Shown: positions 15,839-23,470 of the stretch, piece after piece
Numbering within the stretch: position 1 is the first letter of the stretch
How the letters are laid out: each line of letters starts with the position of its first letter
Source of the DNA: a bacterium
GTDB taxonomy: Bacteria; Elusimicrobiota; Elusimicrobia; UBA1565; UBA9628
Length of the DNA: 41,820 nucleotides
NCBI GenBank assembly: GCA_021806745.1
Contig: JAJZQS010000010.1
Span: 1-41,820 of the forward strand
Direction: 5' to 3'
The notes under the pieces: generated by a model
Seen by the model: the letters and a program-made list of their open reading frames with translations, nothing else
Told to the model about the DNA's origin: nothing
The model's database searches: none
Position numbers and translations under genes: made by a program

Positions 15839-17731
15839 TTAGCGGCGAGGCTTCTTTTTCGGGCGCGCAGGCTTGGCCGGAGCCGGCCGCCGCGGTTTAC
15901 GCTTGGGGCCGGAGGGAGCCGCCGGGCCCGAGCCGCCGCCGTGCCGAGCCGCCGCGGCGCGCATCTTGGCCAGAATGGCGGAGGTCGGCGCGGAGGCCAG
16001 GCCCCAGAGCAAGTCGAAGTGCGCCTGCATGTAGGCGGCGTGGAAGCTTTGCCACAGCTCGACGTTCTCGAAATTGTGGAGGAAGGCGTTTTCGCTGATG
16101 TTGAGCGAGTCGCCGAGCTTGGCCAGAGCGTCGGGGGCCGCGCCGTCGAAGACCATCACTTTCTCATGCATCTTGGACGCGTATGTATACGGCGCGCCGC
16201 GAAGCACGACGTCGGGGCCGGCGATGGTCTTGAGCTGAAGCCCGTTCTTCATCAAGGGAAGCAGTTCGGCGCCCGCGCCGGCGACTTCCCCGACGTCGGC
16301 GATCAGGCGCACGGGGATGTTCTTGGCCAGCAGGGCCCGGATGGCGGCGGAGAGGCTCGGCGTCGGGTAGGGCGCGAACATGAGGATGTCGAGCGTGCGC
16401 TTGACGGTCTGCACGGCCCGGGTCAGCCAGCTTTCGGCCGTGCCGCCGGGAGTGCCCATGGCTTTGGGAAAAGGCACGCCGTGGAAGTTCAGCGTGCGGC
16501 TGGGGTCTTGGGGGATCGGGTCGGAGGGGTCCATCACCGGATCTTGCGGCTGAAGCGAGCTCGAGTACGGACGCGCGCGGCGGTAGATCCAAGCGTGGAA
16601 CTTCGAATAAAAAGAAATGCGGTCGGGATCGTTCGTGAAGACGACGTTTTCCCAGTGGCTGTTTTGCGAGGCCAGGGAATAGTTGAAGGAGCCCGACTGC
16701 AGGAGTTGGGACCCATCGGCGGCGGTGAAGACGGTGAACTTGTCGTGGTTGATGCCGATGGGGCCCAGCCCCTTGAGGATGCGCAGTTCCAGGTTCGGCC
16801 CGAGATTGGCGACGATGTAGTTCATCGCGGGCGTGGGCTGGGGCAGGGGTTCCCCGGTCTTTTGGGAGCGGGCGATGTTTTCCGGCATGCGCTGCGGAAA
16901 CCAGTTGCTGTAGTCGCCGACGATGACTTGTTTTTTGCCCGCCTTCGCGGCCGCGACGATGGCCTGGGCCATGGCCATGTCGTCGAAGTTGTACATCGCG
17001 ATGAGCGCCGAGGAGCTCTGCGCGTGCGCGGAAAGCCAAAGCGCGAAGATGTCGTCGCCGACGGTGGGCAGAGCGATCACGGGCAAAACGGCCGCGCCGA
17101 AAGTCACGGTCGGGCGCGTTTTGGGGTTCAGGATGCCGGAGCCGGCGGAGGGGGAGACGACGGGGCCGTGTGAATCGGGGGACTCGGGTTGGTCGCCGGA
17201 CTCGGCTTGTCCCCAGTCCAAAAATTGTTGAAGAGTCGCGGCGAGATTTTCGGACAGCCGCGGACGCGCGCGCGACAGCAGGCTTTGGGCGGCGCGGGCG
17301 GCGGCGGCGCGCGAGGAGGCCGCGCGCGCGGCGAAGGCGGGGTCGCGTGCGGCCTGCGCGTCGATCTTGCCGGAGACGGCCGCCAGGCGCTTGGCCGCCG
17401 CCGCGGGAACGCCGGCCTGGCGCAGGCGTTCGGGAGTCGCCGAGGTCGGCGCGGCCAGAACCGCGAGCGCGGCGGAGTAGGCCGCCGCGGCCGGAGCGCT
17501 TTGGATCGAGGCCGCGCGAGCGCTCAAGGCGTCGAGCGAAGACAGCGCCAGCGCGGGGCTGCGCAGGGACAGGCCGCCCGCCGCGCGCGTCAGCGCGGCG
17601 GCCGCGCCGCCGGAGAAAGCCGAGGCGACGGCGCTGGCGGGCAGCGCCGGAAGCGCCGGCTCGACGACGACCGCGCCCGCGGGCGCGGCCAGAAGCAACG
17701 AGAGTAGAACGCGAAGCGCGCGCGACATCAT
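15839..17731 (-). CDS. Exported phospholipase-D-like protein with two HKD-type motifs
   Basis: The 630-residue product has a signal peptide (MMSRALRVLLSLLLAAPAGA), an Ala-rich region to about residue 200, and two phospholipase-D halves. The first contains MYNFDDMAMAQAIVAAAKAGKKQVI and H329-D-K331 with GSFNYS; the second has YASKM-H522-E-K524-VMVFDG with SLNISENAFLHNFENVELW. The His/Lys of each half would form the phosphodiesterase site. The first motif lacks the usual Asp six residues after Lys (Thr there), while the second keeps it. The C-terminus is a Lys/Arg/Pro tail (KRKPRRPAPAKPARPKKKPRR region). Family members hydrolyse or transfer phosphodiesters of lipids or nucleic acids. TAAGCT lies 6 nt before the ATG. 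Confidence 0.85.
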   Translation of the reverse strand: MMSRALRVLLSLLLAAPAGAVVVEPALPALPASAVASAFSGGAAAALTRAAGGLSLRSPALALSSLDALSARAASIQSAPAAAAYSAALAVLAAPTSATPERLRQAGVPAAAAKRLAAVSGKIDAQAARDPAFAARAASSRAAAARAAQSLLSRARPRLSENLAATLQQFLDWGQAESGDQPESPDSHGPVVSPSAGSGILNPKTRPTVTFGAAVLPVIALPTVGDDIFALWLSAHAQSSSALIAMYNFDDMAMAQAIVAAAKAGKKQVIVGDYSNWFPQRMPENIARSQKTGEPLPQPTPAMNYIVANLGPNLELRILKGLGPIGINHDKFTVFTAADGSQLLQSGSFNYSLASQNSHWENVVFTNDPDRISFYSKFHAWIYRRARPYSSSLQPQDPVMDPSDPIPQDPSRTLNFHGVPFPKAMGTPGGTAESWLTRAVQTVKRTLDILMFAPYPTPSLSAAIRALLAKNIPVRLIADVGEVAGAGAELLPLMKNGLQLKTIAGPDVVLRGAPYTYASKMHEKVMVFDGAAPDALAKLGDSLNISENAFLHNFENVELWQSFHAAYMQAHFDLLWGLASAPTSAILAKMRAAAARHGGGSGPAAPSGPKRKPRRPAPAKPARPKKKPRR

Positions 17732-17808
17732 GGCTTGAGCTTACCGCGCGCGCGCGATCGGCGATAGAGTCCTATGGCCCCGCCGGACGGGGACGGAAGA
17801 CCCAGCGT

Positions 17809-19044
17809 TCAGTGGACGCGGCACCAGAGGACTTTCAGGTACTCGCCCTCGGGATGGTCGGCGGCGAAGGGGTGGTCGGCGCCGGCGCCGCTTTTGCGGA
17901 AGATCTGCACGCGCCGCCCCGAGGAGCCCGCGGCGGTGCGCACGAACTGCAGGAAGTCCGTCCACGAGAGCATCCCCGAGCACGAGCAGGTGACCAGGAT
18001 GCCCCCCGGCTCGACGAGCGACATCCCCAGGCGATTGAGGTCGATGTATTTCTGCCGGCCGATGTGGTAGCCCTCGGAGGTGGCGATGAGCTTGTAGGGG
18101 TCGAGCACGACTAGGCCGTAGCGCCGGCCGTTTTGCGCGGCCTGGCGCATGTAGGGGAAGGCGTCGGCGCAGACCGCGTCGACGCGCAGTTGGTTGGCGT
18201 TGGCGTTTTTCTTGAGCAATTCGACGGCCTCGGGATCGAGCTCCACGGCCGTGACCTCCTCGGCGCCGGCCTTCTTGGCGTGGAGCGCGAAGCCGCCGGT
18301 GTAGGAGCAGACGTCGAGCACTTTCCGGCCGGCGGCGAAGTCGCTCACGGCGCGGCGATTGTCGCGCTGGTCGCAGAAAAAGCCGGTCTTGTGTCCCGAG
18401 GAGGGCTCGACGATGAAAGTCACTCCGTTTTCCTTCACGCGCGTGCCGCCGCCGCGCGCGGGCGTGAGCTCGAAGCCCTCCATGCTCTGCGTGTGCGGGC
18501 TGGCGCGGTGGAAAAATCGCGCGTTCGGATAGTGCGTCTTGAGCGCGCGCTCCAGGCGCGCCGCCTGACGGTGCATGCCCAGCGAGTAGAACTCCAGAAC
18601 CACGCAGTCGCCGTAGCGGTCCACGACCAGTCCCGGCAGGCCGTCGCCGTTGTCGTGCACGAGACGATAGGCGTCGGTGGAGGCGTCAAGACCGAGCACG
18701 CGCCGCCGGAAGTCCACCGCCGTCGCCACGCGCTCGGCGAAGAAGGCCTCCGCGTCGAAGTCTCCCACGCCGCGCGTGAGCAGGCGCAGGGCGATGAGGC
18801 TGCGCGGATTGTAGAGCGCCACGCCGTAGGGCGCGTCGGCGCGGTCGTAGACCGCGACCAGGTCGCCGGGCTTGGCCTTGGGGTCGACCTCGCCGAGCAT
18901 GCGCTTGTAGAGTTGGTGGCCCGACGCGGCCGAGCGCAGGCGTGCCCAGGGGATGGGCAGCGCGTGCGAGGCGGGCCGCCCGCGCGGTCTGGGCGGCGGC
19001 GCGGGTTCGGGTTCGTCGGGCGGCGGGGAAGTCGGCTCGGTCAT
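17809..19044 (-). CDS. RlmI-type class I SAM-dependent rRNA methyltransferase
   Basis: The open frame extends to 19296, but the upstream part is antisense to the cold-shock gene; the ATG at 19044 gives 411 residues. A Pro-rich head (1-30) precedes a PUA-like region (GDLVAVYDRADAPYGVALYNPRSLIALRLL). A central domain follows (RLVHDNGDGLPGLVVDRYGD, near 127-146), then the SAM-binding fold KVLDVCSYTGGFALHAKKAG (241-260) with VELD at 267-270. The catalytic segment reads VVLDPYKL, where the family normally has DPP, and later CSCS. It probably makes 5-methylcytosine in 23S rRNA as RlmI does, but the exact base is inferred. The Tyr in DPY is unusual. The csp terminator lies immediately upstream. Confidence 0.85.
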   Translation of the reverse strand: MTEPTSPPPDEPEPAPPPRPRGRPASHALPIPWARLRSAASGHQLYKRMLGEVDPKAKPGDLVAVYDRADAPYGVALYNPRSLIALRLLTRGVGDFDAEAFFAERVATAVDFRRRVLGLDASTDAYRLVHDNGDGLPGLVVDRYGDCVVLEFYSLGMHRQAARLERALKTHYPNARFFHRASPHTQSMEGFELTPARGGGTRVKENGVTFIVEPSSGHKTGFFCDQRDNRRAVSDFAAGRKVLDVCSYTGGFALHAKKAGAEEVTAVELDPEAVELLKKNANANQLRVDAVCADAFPYMRQAAQNGRRYGLVVLDPYKLIATSEGYHIGRQKYIDLNRLGMSLVEPGGILVTCSCSGMLSWTDFLQFVRTAAGSSGRRVQIFRKSGAGADHPFAADHPEGEYLKVLWCRVH

Positions 19045-19056
19045 TGCCTGCGGATG

Positions 19057-19097
19057 AAAAACCCCCGCCGCCGCGTTGGCGGCGACGGGGGAGTTTT
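19057..19097 (-). terminator. Intrinsic terminator of the cold-shock gene
   Basis: CCCCCGCCGCC (from 19062) and GGCGGCGACGGGGG (to 19091) can pair with one bulge. On the minus strand the stem is flanked by AAAACT before it and GTTTTT after it, 16 bp past the csp stop. It separates csp from the methyltransferase gene downstream. Confidence 0.8.
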
Positions 19098-19112
19098 CAG
19101 GTTCGTGAGCTG

Positions 19113-19316
19113 TTAAAGCTTGCGAACGTTCGAGGCCCGGGGGCCCTTCTCCGACTGCTGAACGTCGAACTCGACGGCCTGGTTCTCCGCCAGGGTCTTG
19201 AAGCCCTCGCCCATGATCGACGTGTGATGGACGAACAGGTCCTTGGAGCCGTCGTCCGGCGTGATGAACCCGAAGCCCTTCTGGTCGTTGAACCACTTCA
19301 CTTTGCCCGTAGCCAT
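19113..19316 (-). CDS. Cold-shock protein (CspA family)
   Basis: The ATG at 19316 gives the standard 67-residue protein [20 protein letters not shown]. Both RNA-binding motifs are intact (KGFGFI, RNP1; [12 protein letters not shown]2), and [10 protein letters not shown] ends the barrel. The open frame upstream to 19523 is not translated in this family. It binds single-stranded RNA or DNA and melts secondary structure. GAGGA lies 10-14 nt upstream. The 5' leader is about 70 nt and begins with a hairpin (see promoter entry). A strong terminator follows, so it is transcribed alone. Confidence 0.95.
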   Translation of the reverse strand: MATGKVKWFNDQKGFGFITPDDGSKDLFVHHTSIMGEGFKTLAENQAVEFDVQQSEKGPRASNVRKL

Positions 19317-19369
19317 GTCTTTGTAAGTCCTCTTTGTTTGCGTCTTGCTCACGTACCGTCTGTGTAGCG

Positions 19370-19401
19370 GGAGGCGTTCCCGCCTCCGTGGCTTTATTAT
19401 A
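19370..19401 (-). promoter_or_regulatory. csp promoter -10 box and 5'-leader hairpin
   Basis: TATAAT on the minus strand (19401-19396) predicts transcription from about 19389. The first transcribed bases form a perfect 7-bp stem-loop, GGAGGCG/CGCCTCC with a 4-nt loop (19370-19387). No clear -35 box is visible; the CGGCGA/TCGCCG dyad at 19420-19436 lies in that region. A 5'-terminal hairpin could protect the mRNA or act in cold response. Confidence 0.5.
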
Positions 19402-19453
19402 GCACGGCCCGCGCGGCCGCGGCGAGGAAATCGCCGTCGAGGGGCGGAATTTT

Positions 19454-20185
19454 TTACCCCCCCGCGGAGGCGGCCCAGCGTTCGGCGGCGCGGAGGTTTT
19501 CCGGGGTGCCGATGTCGTGCCACGCGCGCGGCTCCGCTGACCAGGCGCGGATGTCGGCGCCCTCGGCGGCCAGGCGCAGGTAGGTCTTCGTGATCGAAAA
19601 GACCCCGCTTTCCGTGATGCGGTCGAGCAGTTCGGGCGAGATCGCGTGGACGCCGTCGAAGTGCAGGCGCCGGGCGCCGGGCACGGGGCCGCGCGCCCAG
19701 GTCGTGTTGCCGCGGTCGTCGTGGCCGACCAGCCGTCCGTGCGCGTCGAACAGATAGGCGCGCGCGCCGGCGCCCCGGGCGACGGCCAGCGTGGCCAGCG
19801 CGCCCGAACGCGCGTGCGCGGCGTAGAGCGCGCGCAGGTCCAGATCGGTGAGGATGTCGGCGTTGTGCATGAAAAAGGCCTGCGAACCGCGCAGCAGCGG
19901 CGCGGCCTTCTTGAGCCCTCCGCCGGTGTCGAGCAGGAGTTCGTCCTCGCGCGAGACGGCGATCGGCGCGCCGACCCGGCGCGAGAGTTCGGCGCAGAAC
20001 TCGGCCACTTTCGCGGCGTGATGGTGAGCGTTGACCACGAAGGAGTCGGCTCCGGCCGCGCGCAGGCGGGAGATCACGCGTTCGATCGCCGCGACGCCGG
20101 CCACGGGAATCAGCGCCTTGGGCGTCTTGTCGGTCAGCGGCCGCAGGCGCGAACCCACGCCCGCGGCGGGCACGAAGGCCTTCAA
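19454..20185 (-). CDS. murU: MurU-like nucleotidyltransferase (N-acetylmuramate 1-phosphate uridylyltransferase)
   Basis: The 243-residue product is a sugar-phosphate nucleotidyltransferase: [20 protein letters not shown] with the G-x-G-x-R-x-x-P loop, then [11 protein letters not shown] catalytic Asp follows in [12 protein letters not shown], and [14 protein letters not shown] ends it. Short length and the close gene upstream point to MurU, which makes UDP-MurNAc from MurNAc-1-phosphate and feeds recycled cell-wall sugar back to peptidoglycan synthesis, bypassing MurA. The gene starts 7 bp after the stop of the AmgK-like kinase domain protein, so the two are co-transcribed and should act in sequence. 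A glucose-1-phosphate nucleotidyltransferase is the alternative if the neighbour were ignored. Confidence 0.82.
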   Translation of the reverse strand: MKAFVPAAGVGSRLRPLTDKTPKALIPVAGVAAIERVISRLRAAGADSFVVNAHHHAAKVAEFCAELSRRVGAPIAVSREDELLLDTGGGLKKAAPLLRGSQAFFMHNADILTDLDLRALYAAHARSGALATLAVARGAGARAYLFDAHGRLVGHDDRGNTTWARGPVPGARRLHFDGVHAISPELLDRITESGVFSITKTYLRLAAEGADIRAWSAEPRAWHDIGTPENLRAAERWAASAGG

Positions 20186-20192
20186 CGGACGC

Positions 20193-21617
20193 TCACTTGG
20201 CCGGCCAGGCGCCGCGCTCGCGGTGCTCCACGGCCGCGCGCACGCCCTGGTCGCGCAGATGCTTGGCCAGCCTCTCGGCGCAGAACACCGAGCGGTGTTG
20301 GCCGCCGGTGCAGCCGAAGGCCACCTGCAGGTGCGTGAAGTTTCGTCGGCCGTACTCGGCCGCGGCCTGGTCGATCAGCGCGAAAGCCGAGCGAGTCCAG
20401 CGCTCGACGTCGTCTTGCGCGGACAGGTAGGCGATCACCTCCGAGTCCAGTCCGGTGAGGTTCTTGAAGCGCGCCAGTCGGCCGGGGTTGGGCAGGCAGC
20501 GGCAATCGAACACGTAGCCGCCGCCGTGGCCGCGGTCGTCGCGGGGCATGCCGTTTTTGTAGGAGAAGCTCTGGATTTGGACTTCCAGCGAGAGTTTCGC
20601 CGAGCCGAAGCGACGCAACTCCGCCGCGCCGATCAGGCGCTTGAACACCGCGAGCAGTTCAGGCACCTCCACGGGGAGGTTCGAGGTCAGCAGGATGCGC
20701 TCGATGTTTCGGATCGCGTAGGGGATGCTTTGGAGGAACAGCGGCTTTTTTTCGTGGAAGCCGCGCAGTCCGTAGGCGCCCATGGCCTGCATGATGCGGA
20801 TCAGCGCGAAGCCGGGGAAATACTTCTTGAACTGCGCCGGATCCACCGGCGCGTAGCGCGCGGCCTCGCGCAGGTAGTGCTCCAGGAGTTCGTCGCGCAG
20901 TTCGAAGGGCACATCGGCCTTGGCGTCATAAAGGAGAGAGGCCAAGTCGTACTGAAGCGCGCCCCGGCGCCCGCCCTGGTAGTCGATGAAATAGGGACGG
21001 CCGTCCTTGAGCATCACGTTGCGCGACTGGAAGTCCCGGAACAGGAAGTAGTCGCGCGGAGCCGCCAGCAGGTAGTCGGCGAACGCCGAGAAGTCCTGTT
21101 CCAGACGCTCCTCGTGGAAGACGACGCGGCCCAGGGTCAGGAAGTAGTACTTGAAGTAGTTCAAGTCCCAAAGCATCGACTGCTTGTCGAAGCTGCGCCG
21201 GGGGTAGCACCAGCGCTCGTCGATCCCGCGCCCGGCCGCGATTTGTATGCGCGGCAGCCACGACACGACGCCGCGATAGGCGGCGACCACATCCTCGGGA
21301 AAACCCTGGGGCTGGCGGCGGCGGCTCAGGAACTGGAACAGCGTGGTGTCGCCGAGGTCTTCCTCCAGGTAAGCCGTTCCCGAGGCGTCCTCGCCGAAAA
21401 TCTCCGGGACGGGGATGCCCTCCTTCAGGAAATGCCGCGAGAAGTCGATGAAGGCGCGGTTTTCCCGGACATCGTCGTTGAGCACGCCGACCGCGGTGCG
21501 TCCGTCCGCCGCCAGGCGGTAGATGCGGCGGTTGGAGCCCTCGGCGCGAACCGGCTCGACCGACTCGGGGTCGCGCCCGAAGCGCGCGCGAAAAAGCGTC
21601 CTCAGTGCGTCGTGCAT
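20193..21617 (-). CDS. Fusion: AmgK-like amino-sugar anomeric kinase + RapZ C-terminal domain
   Basis: The 474-residue protein has two parts. Residues 1-320 are an aminoglycoside-phosphotransferase-type kinase: GSNRRIYRL (nucleotide loop), YLEEDLGDTTLFQFL, FLFRD195FQSRNVM (catalytic loop) and FID212YQGGRRGALQYDLASLLYD (Mg-binding). This matches AmgK, which phosphorylates MurNAc and GlcNAc at C1. Residues 345-474 match the C-terminal domain of RapZ: IQSFSYKNGMP, VFDCRCLPNP, LTGLDSEVIAYL and GCTGGQHRSV (435-444). In RapZ this domain binds glucosamine-6-phosphate and RNA; the RapZ N-terminal P-loop kinase domain is absent here. murU follows 7 bp later. TAAGAT lies 6 nt upstream of the ATG. Confidence 0.87.
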   Translation of the reverse strand: MHDALRTLFRARFGRDPESVEPVRAEGSNRRIYRLAADGRTAVGVLNDDVRENRAFIDFSRHFLKEGIPVPEIFGEDASGTAYLEEDLGDTTLFQFLSRRRQPQGFPEDVVAAYRGVVSWLPRIQIAAGRGIDERWCYPRRSFDKQSMLWDLNYFKYYFLTLGRVVFHEERLEQDFSAFADYLLAAPRDYFLFRDFQSRNVMLKDGRPYFIDYQGGRRGALQYDLASLLYDAKADVPFELRDELLEHYLREAARYAPVDPAQFKKYFPGFALIRIMQAMGAYGLRGFHEKKPLFLQSIPYAIRNIERILLTSNLPVEVPELLAVFKRLIGAAELRRFGSAKLSLEVQIQSFSYKNGMPRDDRGHGGGYVFDCRCLPNPGRLARFKNLTGLDSEVIAYLSAQDDVERWTRSAFALIDQAAAEYGRRNFTHLQVAFGCTGGQHRSVFCAERLAKHLRDQGVRAAVEHRERGAWPAK

Positions 21618-21687
21618 CCGGGCATCTTAGCCAAAATATGCGCTATGATGTCGCGGCGCCGGTCGTTCTCGGCGCGGAGGAAAACGC

Positions 21688-22056
21688 ATGATCAAGCTGG
21701 CATTCGCCCTCGCGCTCGCCGCCCCCGCGGCGTTCGCCGCCGCGGACAAGAAAGACGCCGCCCCGGTGCGCGAGTTCAAGGTCGTCAACATCGAATACAA
21801 GGGCGCCAAGATCTGGACGCCGGGCACGCTCGTCGTGCGCAAAGGCGACCGCGTCAAGATCACGCTCGTGAACTTGGCCCCGTCGGGCGTGCATGCCTAC
21901 GCCATCGAGGGCTACGGCGTGAACGTGCCGGTCAACAACAAGGAAGGCGACAACACCAAGACCGTCGAGTTCGTGGCCGACAAGCCCGGCATATTCCGCA
22001 TCTACTGTTCGATGCACGCCGCGCACGTCGGCGGTCAACTGGTCGTTCTCGAGTAG
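21688..22056 (+). CDS. Secreted cupredoxin-like copper protein
   Basis: The 122-residue product has a signal peptide (MIKLAFALALAAPAAFAAAD) and a single cupredoxin domain: RKGDRVKITLVN, SGV-H69-AYAIEGYG, then the copper loop YC107-SM-H110-AAH113-VGG. Cys107 and His110 with His69 match three type-1 ligands; an axial Met is not at the usual place. A CuA site is unlikely because only one Cys is present. The start has GGAGG 8 nt upstream, and TATGAT at 21644-21649 is a candidate -10 box, giving a leader of about 30 nt. It would carry electrons or copper in the periplasm. It converges with the histidine kinase and the two coding ends overlap by 22 bp. Confidence 0.85.
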   Translation: MIKLAFALALAAPAAFAAADKKDAAPVREFKVVNIEYKGAKIWTPGTLVVRKGDRVKITLVNLAPSGVHAYAIEGYGVNVPVNNKEGDNTKTVEFVADKPGIFRIYCSMHAAHVGGQLVVLE

Positions 22057-23309
22057 GCGTTCGCGTCGGACGGCGCCGGTTGGGCGGGCAGGCGCAGCGT
22101 GAAGCGCGCTCCGCCGCCGGGGATGTTTTCGGCGGAGAGATCCCCGCCCAACCGCCGCGCGGCCTCGCGCGACAGGTGCAACCCCAGTCCGGTGCCGCCG
22201 GTGGTCGTGAAGGGCTGGAACAGCCGCGCCAGCACCGCCTCGGGCAAACCCGGGCCGTCGTCTTCGACGCAGACGATCGCCCAGGACTTGCCGTCGCGCT
22301 CCTCGCGCCGCGCGCTCACGCGCACGCGGCCGCCGTTTTGCATCGCCTTGGCCGCGTTGCCCAGCAAGTTGAGCAGCACGCGCTCGACGTCCTGCGCCAC
22401 GGCGCAAATCGACAGCCCCGGCACGACGGCGATCTCCAATTCCACGTGCCGCGTGCGCAACACGGGCTCGGCCAGAGCCGCGGCCGCCTCGACGACGGTG
22501 ATCAGCCGCCTCGGCGCGGCCGCCTCGCTGGCGCGCGACATCAAGTCCGCGCACAGGCCTTGGCAGAAGGCGGCCGCCGATTCGATGCGCGACAAGTCCT
22601 TGGCCAAGACGGGATCGGCGACGCCGCGCTCCAGGTGCAGCTTGGCGTAGGAGCGCACGACCATCAGCGGCGTGCTTAAGTCGTGGGCGGCGCGCGCCGC
22701 CGCGGCCGAGACCGTGCGCATGCCGCGCTCTTTTTCCCAGGCCGCCGTCGCCGCGCGGGAGGATTCCTCGAGCATCTCGATCTCGCGGCGTTGGACGCGC
22801 ACGCGCTCCTCGGCCTCGCGTTCCGCGCGGGCCATCAACCCCAGGCCCGCGGCGGCGCAGGCCAGCACCGCCGTCTTGAGCGCCAACTCGAAGCTCGCCG
22901 ACGGGCTCCAGCGAGTCAGCAGCGGAATGTAGAGCGCCGAGTCGGCCGCGCAGGCGCCGAGCGTGGTCCACGCCAGCGCGCGGGCGTCCAGCAGGATCGC
23001 GGCGGAAAAAAGAGGCAGCAGGTAAAGCGCCCACAGGGCCGAGTCCGTGCCTCCCGACCATTCCTGCACGCCGGCGATCGAGGCCAGCCCCGAAAGCAGG
23101 GCCAGCGCGTGCAGCCAGGTCCGATCGGGCGCCAGGCGCACGGACAGGCTGGCCGCCAGAGTGGAGGCCAGCAAGGCCGAGAAGAAGTAGAGCACTTGCG
23201 GATAAATCAGCCGCGGGTCGTCCTTGGCCAGGAAGGCCAGGCCGACCATCACGATCCACAGCGCCGCCTCGAACGAGGCGGCGCGACCGCGGCGAGGCTG
23301 GGCATTCAT
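22035..23309 (-). CDS. Orphan membrane sensor histidine kinase
   Basis: The 424-residue product has five or six hydrophobic segments within residues 14-160 (MASE-like membrane sensor, no large periplasmic loop). A coiled coil follows (RAEREAEERVRVQRREIEML), then a dimerisation helix with the phospho-acceptor H209 in AARAAHDLSTPL. The ATPase part has an N box (LLNLLGNAAKAM), G1 (VEDDGPGLP), F (LFQPFTTT) and G2 (GGTGLGLHLSREAARRLGG). It autophosphorylates and should pass phosphate to a response regulator, but none is encoded in this window. GGAGGA sits 3 nt before the ATG. The stop lies inside the end of the convergent cupredoxin gene. The signal is unknown. Confidence 0.88.
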   Translation of the reverse strand: MNAQPRRGRAASFEAALWIVMVGLAFLAKDDPRLIYPQVLYFFSALLASTLAASLSVRLAPDRTWLHALALLSGLASIAGVQEWSGGTDSALWALYLLPLFSAAILLDARALAWTTLGACAADSALYIPLLTRWSPSASFELALKTAVLACAAAGLGLMARAEREAEERVRVQRREIEMLEESSRAATAAWEKERGMRTVSAAAARAAHDLSTPLMVVRSYAKLHLERGVADPVLAKDLSRIESAAAFCQGLCADLMSRASEAAAPRRLITVVEAAAALAEPVLRTRHVELEIAVVPGLSICAVAQDVERVLLNLLGNAAKAMQNGGRVRVSARREERDGKSWAIVCVEDDGPGLPEAVLARLFQPFTTTGGTGLGLHLSREAARRLGGDLSAENIPGGGARFTLRLPAQPAPSDANAYSRTTS

Positions 23310-23397
23310 GGCTCCTCCGGGCTCCGGCGCCGTCAGTATGGCGCGGCGAGCCCAAATGCCGCCGAGGCCGCGCTGAAATGGGTCTGAACGCGACGGC

Positions 23398-23426
23398 TTG
23401 CAATTTCGCGGTGGATGGGTTAGAAT
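23398..23426 (+). promoter_or_regulatory. Sigma70 promoter of the hrcA operon
   Basis: TTGCAA (23398-23403) and TAGAAT (23421-23426) are separated by 17 bp. The CIRCE-like operator begins at the next base, so HrcA bound there would overlap the transcription start. Confidence 0.75.
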
Positions 23427-23453
23427 CTAGCAGTCGGTAAATTTGACTGCCAA
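23427..23453 (+). promoter_or_regulatory. CIRCE-like HrcA operator, variant core
   Basis: CTAGCAGTC, nine bases, then GACTGCCAA form a 9-N9-9 inverted repeat with mismatches at the outer left end. The core GCAGTC/GACTGC is shared with the operator before hsp20 and differs from textbook CIRCE at the third base pair of the core. Autoregulation of the hrcA-grpE-dnaK-dnaJ operon is inferred from position. Confidence 0.88.
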
Positions 23454-23470
23454 TTATCAGCAGAGCCGAG

